From assembly GCA_003501565.1 (NCBI GenBank), contig DNPC01000164.1, positions 1 to 5,316 of the forward strand: a stretch of 5,316 nt of DNA, given 5' to 3'. Shown one piece after another: positions 1 to 5,316 of this stretch. Made by a program: the position numbers and the translations under genes. Positions within the stretch are counted from its first letter, which is position 1. Every line of letters begins with the position of its first letter. This stretch comes from Planctomycetaceae bacterium. GTDB lineage: Bacteria; Planctomycetota; Planctomycetia; Pirellulales; Pirellulaceae. The notes beneath the pieces are model-generated. The model saw nothing but the letters and a program-made list of their open reading frames with translations. It ran no database searches and had not been told where the DNA came from.

Positions 1-1091
1 CCTTCTTCGTACAGGAACGCTTCCGGGCCGCCAGAGGGTCCGGGTGGATCATCACTCATCCCGTAAACACGGCCACTCGAGTCAATCGCGTGGGCCTGTC
101 CTTGCACGTCGCCGTCTAACAGCTCGATTTTCGTCAATTTGTCACCAGTCTCAGTGACATACGGGAAGCGTCCCGTTGCATCGGTAATTGTACCGGCAAT
201 CTGTCCGCGATCGTTGACTGCATCGACTCGGGCCGCCATTTCAGACACCGTCGTTCGTTTCGCATCATCCCCATCGATCTTCCATTTGAACAACGCGTTG
301 TCGAAAACGTTGTTGGGCAACAATTTCTCGGTGCAACACGCCGCAATATATTTGCCATTCGGGGATATCTTGACGGATCCGGTTACAACGTATGGGTTGT
401 GGTCATGAAGGACTGGCAGCGGTTTGACTGCCCACTTGCTGGCGGCTTCATCCCACTCCCAAATGCAGGGCCGAATTTTGGGCGGTTCGTTCCCAGTGGA
501 ATACCCCACAATACGATTTCCATCGCCGCTAATATCGGTTGCGTGGCAGACTAAATCACCCGCAATCGGTCGTAGCCGTTCAATTTTTCCACTGGAGCTT
601 TCCCAAATAAATCCTGTCAGCGTTCCGTCTGGATTCCCAGGTGCGCGGCTAGCGTAACCAACGACACGACCATTATCACTGAGTGACTCGCAGTAGAGAT
701 TCGTAAAACCCTTGAGCTTTGGAATCGTGCGAACTGTTGTCGAATCGGCAAAGAAGAACTGCTGATTCAAGACGGCAATTCTGCTGTCCAGCTGCTCATG
801 CATTCCAAGCACGTGGCCGCGTGAGTTGACCGCTAGAATGTTGCTAAGTGAGGGCGAGTTATCATAAACATCGAGAGTGCCCGACTTCCCCCGCCATACG
901 GTCTTAACGACATCCGCAGCCGGCACTTTCCTGGCTTTGTCCGAAGAATCGTGCACAGCTATCGACTCGGCCGCCGAACAATTGGACTCCGTTACGCTTC
1001 CGCTCGTCAGACAGACAATGCAAACGGCGAGCAATGTCCAGTTGGATCTACCCCTGGGAAAACGGCCAAGCAAGTAAAGACAGATTCGCAT
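1..1091 (-). CDS. Secreted HAF-repeat-like protein, N-terminal part (C-terminus cut off by window edge)
   Basis: The frame is open without a stop from position 1091 to the left edge, giving 363 residues and two extra bases. Residues 1-18 are basic, 19-30 are hydrophobic (TLLAVCIVCLTS), and an Ala-rich possible cleavage site follows at about 38-42, so export by a signal peptide is likely. The rest repeats a pattern of hydrophobic-x-x-x-G-hydrophobic-G: VNSRGHVLGM (88-97), LSDNGRVVGY (137-146), ISGDGNRIVGY (187-197), ISPNGKYIAA (242-251), VNDRGQIAGT (292-301) and IDSSGRVYGM (336-345), each followed by an aromatic strand such as GFIWE, CIWEW or AFLYE. The period is about 44-55 residues. This matches the HAF extracellular repeat family, common in planctomycetes and probably a beta-propeller-like fold. 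The molecular role is unknown. An in-frame ATG at 1103, directly after an in-frame TGA, is an alternative start that adds four residues (MGIF); GGGA seven bases before the 1091 ATG slightly favours 1091. It is transcribed away from the glycosyltransferase gene and probably unrelated to it. Confidence 0.85.
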   Translation of the reverse strand, partial: MRICLYLLGRFPRGRSNWTLLAVCIVCLTSGSVTESNCSAAESIAVHDSSDKARKVPAADVVKTVWRGKSGTLDVYDNSPSLSNILAVNSRGHVLGMHEQLDSRIAVLNQQFFFADSTTVRTIPKLKGFTNLYCESLSDNGRVVGYASRAPGNPDGTLTGFIWESSSGKIERLRPIAGDLVCHATDISGDGNRIVGYSTGNEPPKIRPCIWEWDEAASKWAVKPLPVLHDHNPYVVTGSVKISPNGKYIAACCTEKLLPNNVFDNALFKWKIDGDDAKRTTVSEMAARVDAVNDRGQIAGTITDATGRFPYVTETGDKLTKIELLDGDVQGQAHAIDSSGRVYGMSDDPPGPSGGPEAFLYEE

Positions 1092-1124
1092 AAAAATTCC
1101 CATTCAGGTATCCACTCGCGGTGA

Positions 1125-1134
1125 GCTCGCGAGC
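1125..1134. repeat. 10-bp perfect palindrome in the divergent intergenic region
   Basis: GCTCGCGAGC is a perfect palindrome. Its right half also takes part in a stem-loop: 1128-1134 can pair with 1140-1146 around the five-base loop AACCC (seven pairs, one of them G-T). It lies 34 bases upstream of the secreted protein start and about 80-130 bases upstream of the glycosyltransferase start. It could be an operator or a hairpin in the 5' leader of the secreted protein gene. No T-run follows on either strand, so it is not a typical intrinsic terminator. The function is inferred from position only. Confidence 0.35.
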
Positions 1135-1165
1135 AACCCGCTCGTGCTAGCATTGCAGGTTGAGG

Positions 1166-1195
1166 TTGAGTTAAAGCGGCGCTTGAGGCTATTTT
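1166..1195 (+). promoter_or_regulatory. Tentative sigma70-like promoter for the GT9 gene
   Basis: TTGAGT (1166-1171) and TATTTT (1190-1195) are separated by 18 bases and resemble -35 and -10 boxes. Transcription would start near 1202, just before the GT9 start codons at 1214 and 1259. The pentamer TTGAG also occurs at 1160 and 1183, so the -35 assignment is not unique. Planctomycete promoters are poorly defined and this is only a consensus match by eye. Confidence 0.3.
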
Positions 1196-1213
1196 AACGC
1201 GATAGCTAGTCGC

Positions 1214-2410
1214 ATGGATGGTCGACGGCTGCATTCTCTTCAACACGGATGTCAAACGATGAGCTTTCGCATCGTATCAGACGACTCGTTTTCTTCCGAT
1301 CATACCAGTTTGAAATACTCAGCCTCACGACGAATTAAACGCGGATCTGGAATACAAAGCGGTCCAGCACCCCGAAATATCCTTCTGACACGGTTGAGCG
1401 CAATTGGAGATTGTATTCTCACGATGCCTTTGGCCGTCGACATCAAAAACCTATGGCCAGATTCAAAACTGACCTGGGTTGTTGACTGTGCCGCCGAATC
1501 CTTGGTTGGCCAGCACGAATCGGTCGACGAAGTCTTGCGAATCGAAAAGCGTTGGCTGCGAAATCCATCCAATTGGCCGACGATGCGAGCCGAGCTTGGA
1601 CGCCGCAAGTTTGACCTGGTTGTCGACCCTCAGGGGCTTACTAAAAGTGCCGCCTTGGGATGGATCTCGGGTGCAAAAGAGCGTATCGGTTTTGGCTATT
1701 CGCACGCACGTGAAGTTGCACCGTGGCTCGTCAACCGTCGAGTACGGCGAACTGCCCGGCACATGGTAGATACTTACCGTGAATTACTCGCGCCGTGGAG
1801 CAACGTCACGCCGGGGCGCGGACGTTTTGCATACCCACGATTCGAGCAAGCGGCACAGAGCGCGACCAGCATGCTTGACAAACTCGATCTCAATCCCGTC
1901 ACCGGTGAACGTTTCGTCTTGCTCAACCCCGGGGCGGGTTGGGAAACAAAGATTTGGCCGGTCCAGCGTTTTGCCAGTCTTGCCCGCGAGCTGTTCCAAC
2001 AACATGGAATTAAGAGTGTGGTTTCGTGGGCAGGCCCTAAAGAGCAGTTAATGGCGTCGGCGATATCGGAAAACGCGCGCGGTGCTGCGGTAGCCTTACC
2101 CGATACCGATCTGATGGAACTAAGTGAAATCATCCGGTTGGCAGCTCTGATTGTCACCGGCGACACGAGCGCCCTGCACATTGCCAGCGCGGTGAACACA
2201 CCTTGCGTTGCACTGCATGGCGTAACTTGGGCGGACGAATGTGGCCCCTACGGCAATCAGCATGTGGCGATCCAGTCACCGATGGCACCAGGTGGTGGAA
2301 AACCGATTCGGCGCGGCGCGAACACGGCGATGCAGGCCATTGAAGTCGACGATGCAACCCAGGCCTGTGAGGAGTTATTGGCTCAGCAGATCAGTTGTCG
2401 CGCGGCATAA
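1214..2410 (+). CDS. Glycosyltransferase family 9, heptosyltransferase I (WaaC)-like
   Basis: Predicted to transfer a heptose-like sugar from an ADP-sugar donor to a surface glycolipid such as the lipopolysaccharide inner core, at the cytoplasmic face of the inner membrane. The 398-residue product has GT9 landmarks in order: RLSAIGD (60-66), whose Asp66 aligns with the catalytic Asp13 of E. coli WaaC; LTWVVD (86-91); DPQGLTKSA (138-146), like DAQGLVKSA of WaaC; a MVDTYRELL stretch (184-192); NPGAGWETKIWP (238-249) opening the C-terminal Rossmann domain; and GDTSALHIASA (316-326), whose Asp317 matches the donor-binding VDTGLSH segment. WaaC enzymes are about 320 residues, so residues 1-53 are an extension, partly basic and with no recognisable domain. 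A second start at 1259 (residue 16) has GGAT eight bases upstream and is a credible alternative; the 1214 ATG has no visible ribosome site. Exact donor and acceptor cannot be told from sequence. It converges with the sugar-modification unit, supporting a surface glycan role. Confidence 0.9.
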   Translation: MDGRRLHSLQHGCQTMSFRIVSDDSFSSDHTSLKYSASRRIKRGSGIQSGPAPRNILLTRLSAIGDCILTMPLAVDIKNLWPDSKLTWVVDCAAESLVGQHESVDEVLRIEKRWLRNPSNWPTMRAELGRRKFDLVVDPQGLTKSAALGWISGAKERIGFGYSHAREVAPWLVNRRVRRTARHMVDTYRELLAPWSNVTPGRGRFAYPRFEQAAQSATSMLDKLDLNPVTGERFVLLNPGAGWETKIWPVQRFASLARELFQQHGIKSVVSWAGPKEQLMASAISENARGAAVALPDTDLMELSEIIRLAALIVTGDTSALHIASAVNTPCVALHGVTWADECGPYGNQHVAIQSPMAPGGGKPIRRGANTAMQAIEVDDATQACEELLAQQISCRAA

Positions 2411-2494
2411 ACATTCGCGTTGAAAGGCCCGGGGGTTGGAATTGCATTTGGGGCTAGCCACACATTACTGATGAGAATCTTGCCGCACGCGCTC
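2411..2494. other. Short gap between converging genes, no clear terminator
   Basis: These 84 bases separate the TAA of the GT9 gene from the TGA of the PIG-L gene. They contain a G/C-rich stretch (GGCCCGGGGG at 2426-2435) and an 8-bp palindrome GGCTAGCC (2452-2459). Neither forms a good stem with loop followed by a T-run on either strand, so factor-dependent or unrecognised termination is more likely than an intrinsic terminator here. Confidence 0.5.
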
Positions 2495-3133
2495 TCAGAC
2501 GCACCGCAGCTTGCGAGCATAAAAAGCTTCGGCAAAACCACTTGGGCTCGCCGCTTCGACACCGCGTAACGCGAGTACACCTCTAAAGACGTCCTCTCGA
2601 TACCAGGCGCGGTCACGTTGACTCGGGAAATGCGACAGTAGGTGAGAAATTTTGGCTTCGGCGATTTCAACTGATAACGGCACAAAAAAATTGGGCTGCC
2701 CCAGATCCCCATCAAACTTTGGAATCTCATATTCCAGAATCGTGCTCTCGCGAAACTCCTGCCAACACAACTCCGATACAATTCGGTGATCTTGGTGTGC
2801 ATCTCGTCCGTGGTGCGTTAGTACCAAATCAGGCTGAATCTCTTCCCTGAGCGAGCGAAAACACTGCTTGATTTGATCAAACTCCGCCGGAAAGAATCCA
2901 TCGCGGTACGCATGGGCAGTTACTCGTGCTTTTCCGCCGGACCAAGTCGCCGCGGACTGGAGTGCTTCGGCCTTGCGCTCAGATACAGATGACAAAACGT
3001 GCCAGTGCACCTGTGGTGGATGCTCCGAAGCGAGTAGCTGCCGAATCACGCCAGAACAACCGATCTCAATGTCATCAGAGTGGGCTCCCAGACAAAGCAG
3101 TCGCTGAAATTTGGGAAAGCCGAAGTCAATCAC
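2495..3133 (-). CDS. PIG-L/LmbE-family de-N-acetylase
   Basis: Predicted zinc-dependent hydrolase that removes an acetyl group from an N-acetylated sugar or sugar conjugate, the chemistry of the family that includes PIG-L, MshB and LmbE. The 212-residue product begins with a beta strand (RLLCLGAHSDD, 11-21); AHSDD is the family's AHxDD motif, in which His18 and Asp21 are expected metal ligands and Asp20 the catalytic base. The second signature, THHGRDAHQDHR (106-117), carries the HxxH pair His113/His116, the latter the third ligand. DLVLTHH and the short length are usual for stand-alone cytoplasmic members. No signal peptide is visible. The start codon is GTG, overlapping the stop of the upstream nucleotidyltransferase by four bases (GTGA), a sign of translational coupling. 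GGGA lies eight bases before it. The substrate is unknown; from its neighbours it is probably an N-acetylated amino sugar nucleotide or glycolipid used for a surface polysaccharide. Confidence 0.9.
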   Translation of the reverse strand: MIDFGFPKFQRLLCLGAHSDDIEIGCSGVIRQLLASEHPPQVHWHVLSSVSERKAEALQSAATWSGGKARVTAHAYRDGFFPAEFDQIKQCFRSLREEIQPDLVLTHHGRDAHQDHRIVSELCWQEFRESTILEYEIPKFDGDLGQPNFFVPLSVEIAEAKISHLLSHFPSQRDRAWYREDVFRGVLALRGVEAASPSGFAEAFYARKLRCV

Positions 3134-3936
3134 GTCAATCGTCCCATCGCGGTCTTGATAATGCGATTTCTGGCGTCGTACCCCAAGTCCGACTCAGTGC
3201 TCGTCCAAACTTCCCATGGCCGGATACCGCTTGCATGCATATCATCCAAGACCTTTTTCTCTTTGTATGTATCCATGCATCCCCAAAAGCCTGTGTAGTT
3301 GTAGCAGGCAAGTCGCTGTGCGGCGATCAGCCGTTGGAATGGTTGCGCCGCAAGGTCTTCACCGGGACGTAAGAAATCAAAGATCTCAGGCTCAAAGACG
3401 AAGAAGCCACCGTTCATCCATTGAGGAATCTCCGAGACGGGCACAATATCGGTCGCCAATCCCGATTGATTCGATACCAAGTGAAAACTCTGCGTTGGTT
3501 TCACACACAGACACGTGCCAATTGCAGCATGTTTTCGGTGATGCTCAATTACACGCGGCAACTCAACGTCACTCAAACCGTCAGCGTAGTTGGCAAGGAA
3601 CGTTTCCTGATCAACGACTTCGCGTATCGCGTGCAGGCGCTCACCAACAGAAGCCGTTAACCCGGTGTCAATGCAGTGAATATGCAGATCGCCAACGGTG
3701 AATTCGTCTTGCGTATCAGAAGTTGGAAGGTGCGAGCTTTGCCTGAAGTAGTCCCGTATGTAGTCGCTACCATGTCCTAGGCAGAGCACGAAGTCTTTGT
3801 GACCGAAATGCGCATAGTATTCCATCAGATGGCATAAAATGGGTAGTCCACCAACTGGAACCATCGGTTTGGGGATATCTCCTGCGTGCTCTCGGATACG
3901 CATCCCCTGGCCACCGCAGAATAGTACGACTTTCAT
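3130..3936 (-). CDS. RfbF-like sugar-1-phosphate nucleotidyltransferase (glucose-1-phosphate cytidylyltransferase family)
   Basis: Predicted to join a sugar 1-phosphate to a nucleotide, forming a nucleotide sugar and pyrophosphate; by family the product would be CDP-glucose or a related CDP-sugar. The 268 residues (RfbF is about 257) contain the nucleotide-binding loop GGQGMRIRE (8-16), the PKPMVPVGG segment (22-30) with conserved Lys23, the metal-site region YADGLSDV (117-124), NGGFFVFEP (175-183), GFWGCMDTYKE (216-226), and the C-terminal PWEVW (240-244), all in the RfbF order. The usual EKP motif before NGGFF is EIP here (169-171), so the sugar-phosphate-binding lysine is missing. I recall a subfamily with a similar region, which would make this a specificity change rather than damage. 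The gene lies 15 bases after the methyltransferase gene and overlaps the deacetylase gene by four bases, so the three are very likely one transcript. Only a weak ribosome site (AAGA) is visible upstream of the ATG. Base and sugar specificity are uncertain. Confidence 0.88.
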   Translation of the reverse strand: MKVVLFCGGQGMRIREHAGDIPKPMVPVGGLPILCHLMEYYAHFGHKDFVLCLGHGSDYIRDYFRQSSHLPTSDTQDEFTVGDLHIHCIDTGLTASVGERLHAIREVVDQETFLANYADGLSDVELPRVIEHHRKHAAIGTCLCVKPTQSFHLVSNQSGLATDIVPVSEIPQWMNGGFFVFEPEIFDFLRPGEDLAAQPFQRLIAAQRLACYNYTGFWGCMDTYKEKKVLDDMHASGIRPWEVWTSTESDLGYDARNRIIKTAMGRLT

Positions 3937-3951
3937 TCTGGTCTTACCGAC

Positions 3952-5241
3952 TCACAGTATTGTTAGTTGAGGAATTGGTATCACAAAACGCCCGCCCCAG
4001 CTTTCTACCGCCTTCATTTGTTGTGTTATCTCTCTTGCCAAATTCCACGCCAAGATCAGCACAAAATCCGGCTGTTCTTTCAAAATCTCATCCGGCTTGC
4101 GAATCTCAATCCCAGTGCCAGGGATGGCATGCCCCTGTTTGTAGGTGTTCCGATCGACGGTCCAAGGCAGTAGGTGTTTATCGATCCCACAGGCGTGGAG
4201 CAGCGTCGTCGCTTTTCCAGGTGCTCCGTAACCGGCCACAGTCTTCCCATCCTCTTGTAGATTGAGCAAGAAACTGAGAAGCTTCCGGCGAGTATCGTTG
4301 ACGTCTGCCGCAAACTGATCATAGACCCAATCATCCTCCAGCCCAAATTCTCGCTCTCTGGCGAGCAATGCCGCGACGTTGCGACTACCATCCCAGGCAG
4401 CTTGGCCGGTGTGGGCGGCGTAAACTCGTAACGATCCACCGTGCGACTTAAGCTCTTCCACGTCGAACACTTCCAGCCCATGTTGTGCAAGAACACGCGT
4501 TAGGGCGGCCAGTGAAAAATAGCAGTAGTGTTCGTGGTAGATCGTATCAAACTGTCGGTTTGCAAGTAGTTGCATCAAATGTGGGATTTCGATAGTTAGC
4601 ACGCCATCTTGGGCGAGTAGTTTTTCTAGCCCACTAACGAAACCATTCAAGTCAGGAACGTGTGCGATCACATTGTTGGCGACCAGCCACGACGCGCTCC
4701 CATGCTGATCCACGATTTCGTCCGCAACCGCAGCATCCAAGAATTTTGAAATAGTCTCGATGCCAAGAGAACGCGCAACGCTTGCAACATTTAGTGCAGG
4801 TTCGATGCCGAGTACCCGTGCGCCAGCAACCTTAGCGTGCTTGAGTAAGTAACCATCGTTCGAAGCAACTTCGATTACGACCTTCCCATTGAGCGACAGC
4901 CGGGCGTCCATCGACTGGACGAGTTGCTTGGCATGTGCGACCCAAGAACTCGAGACGGAAGAGAAATAGGGGTACTCGCGAAAGATCTCCTGTGGATCCG
5001 CAGAAACGCTAAGTTGCGTCAGCCCGCACGAGCGACATCGCATCAGGCGCAGGGGATAGTAAGTTTCTGCAGCGTCCGGCGTTTCTTGACGACGCAGGTT
5101 CTCACACAGAGGCGTCGTTCCCAGATCGATGATTTCATGATCAAGTGCAGCGCCGCAGAACCGACAACGAATCGCCCCCCTACTCGTCTTTGCAGCAGCC
5201 GAATCGGCTGGATTTCGTTTGACTGAAGAGCTGGCTGGCAC
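3952..5241 (-). CDS. Three-domain SAM-dependent sugar C-methyltransferase (TcaB9/TylCIII/NovU type)
   Basis: Predicted to transfer a methyl group from S-adenosylmethionine to a ring carbon of a keto-sugar nucleotide, producing a branched sugar. Domains in the 429 residues: an N-terminal zinc-binding domain with CRFCG (26-30) and CRSCG (69-73), giving the four Cys ligands; a Rossmann methyltransferase domain with the SAM-binding motif VIEVASNDGYLL (122-133) and GIEP (145-148); the catalytic segment TIYHEHYCYFS (233-243), where Tyr235 and His238 correspond to the Tyr/His pair of TcaB9; and a C-terminal domain with GYGAPGKATTLL (337-348) and AWNLAREI (398-405). These correspond to the Pfam families Methyltransf_13, a class I core and Methyltransf_14. 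The length is normal for the family (about 410) plus a low-complexity Ser/Ala-rich extension (1-25). The start is GTG and is the only common start codon between an in-frame TGA at 5302-5304 and the first Cys; no clear ribosome site precedes it. It is the first gene of the visible unit. Confidence 0.92.
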   Translation of the reverse strand: MPASSSVKRNPADSAAAKTSRGAIRCRFCGAALDHEIIDLGTTPLCENLRRQETPDAAETYYPLRLMRCRSCGLTQLSVSADPQEIFREYPYFSSVSSSWVAHAKQLVQSMDARLSLNGKVVIEVASNDGYLLKHAKVAGARVLGIEPALNVASVARSLGIETISKFLDAAVADEIVDQHGSASWLVANNVIAHVPDLNGFVSGLEKLLAQDGVLTIEIPHLMQLLANRQFDTIYHEHYCYFSLAALTRVLAQHGLEVFDVEELKSHGGSLRVYAAHTGQAAWDGSRNVAALLAREREFGLEDDWVYDQFAADVNDTRRKLLSFLLNLQEDGKTVAGYGAPGKATTLLHACGIDKHLLPWTVDRNTYKQGHAIPGTGIEIRKPDEILKEQPDFVLILAWNLAREITQQMKAVESWGGRFVIPIPQLTIL

Positions 5242-5316
5242 GGTGGAGCGTCTTCTAACAGGAGTGGCCGGTAAGTCAGCTCGGACTGGCGAATCACATT
5301 TTCAGGGCGAAGAACA
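5242..5316 (-). other. Region upstream of the methyltransferase, possible tail of another gene
   Basis: On the minus strand one frame is open from the right edge (VLRPENVIRQSELTYRPLLL is its first 20 residues) and does not stop until 5043, about 200 bases inside the methyltransferase gene. In the 25 codons outside that gene I count G or C at 19 first positions and 10 second positions, the skew expected of coding sequence. The other two frames stop at once (TGA at 5302-5304 and TGA just after an ATG near 5298). Either an upstream gene overlaps this far, or there is a frameshift, or the skew is chance. No promoter is evident. Confidence 0.3.

Noticed and set aside
1..1091. Lipoprotein signal for the secreted protein
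   Set aside because: The Cys at residue 38 follows TESN rather than a lipobox such as L-A/S-G/A-C, so an ordinary signal peptide is more likely.
1128..1146. Stem-loop considered as an intrinsic terminator
   Set aside because: No T-run follows on either strand, and it sits between divergent genes where no termination is needed.
1774..2199. 141-codon open frame on the minus strand inside the glycosyltransferase gene
   Set aside because: It lies fully antisense to a gene with clear GT9 motifs, has an Arg/Ser-rich composition typical of shadow frames, and shows no recognisable domain.
2383..2802. 139-codon minus-strand open frame overlapping the PIG-L gene
   Set aside because: It shares sequence with the PIG-L deacetylase in another frame; the deacetylase frame carries the AHxDD and HxxH motifs, so this is a shadow.
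2926..3372. 148-codon plus-strand open frame across the deacetylase/nucleotidyltransferase junction
   Set aside because: It is antisense to two well-supported genes, and its product resembles no family I know.
1..5316. tRNA, rRNA, CRISPR arrays, insertion sequences or phage genes
   Set aside because: No regularly spaced direct repeats, terminal inverted repeats, transposase motifs or tRNA-like stretches were seen; nearly all the window is accounted for by five protein genes.

Overview
The window looks like a piece of a Gram-negative-type bacterial chromosome, most plausibly from a planctomycete (Pirellulaceae-like). The reasons are a secreted protein built from HAF-type repeats, about 50% G+C, generally weak Shine-Dalgarno signals, GTG starts, and N-terminal extensions on otherwise standard enzymes. 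This assignment is inferred from gene content; no rRNA or other taxonomic marker is present.

Layout from left to right. Positions 1-1091 (minus strand) hold the N-terminal 363 residues of a secreted HAF-repeat-like protein; its C-terminus lies beyond the left edge. Positions 1092-1213 are a divergent intergenic region with a 10-bp perfect palindrome, a short stem-loop and a tentative promoter. Positions 1214-2410 (plus strand) encode a GT9 heptosyltransferase that resembles heptosyltransferase I (WaaC). Positions 2411-2494 are a short gap between converging genes with no clear terminator. Positions 5241 down to 2495 (minus strand) form a tight three-gene unit: a three-domain sugar C-methyltransferase, an RfbF-like sugar-1-phosphate nucleotidyltransferase, and a PIG-L/LmbE-type de-N-acetylase. 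The last 75 bases (5242-5316) lie upstream of this unit and may contain the tail of another gene.

The minus-strand trio reads as a sugar-tailoring cassette. The nucleotidyltransferase would activate a sugar phosphate (CDP-sugar by family), the methyltransferase would C-methylate a keto-sugar nucleotide, and the PIG-L enzyme would remove an N-acetyl group from a sugar or glycolipid. The GT9 enzyme converging on the unit would add a heptose-like sugar to a surface glycan such as the lipopolysaccharide core. Together they suggest a cell-surface polysaccharide locus that probably continues past the right edge, where a 4,6-dehydratase and further glycosyltransferases would be expected. The most interesting points are the unusual cassette, the loss of the usual EKP lysine in the nucleotidyltransferase, and a coding-like reading frame that runs into the methyltransferase gene from the right edge in a different frame.
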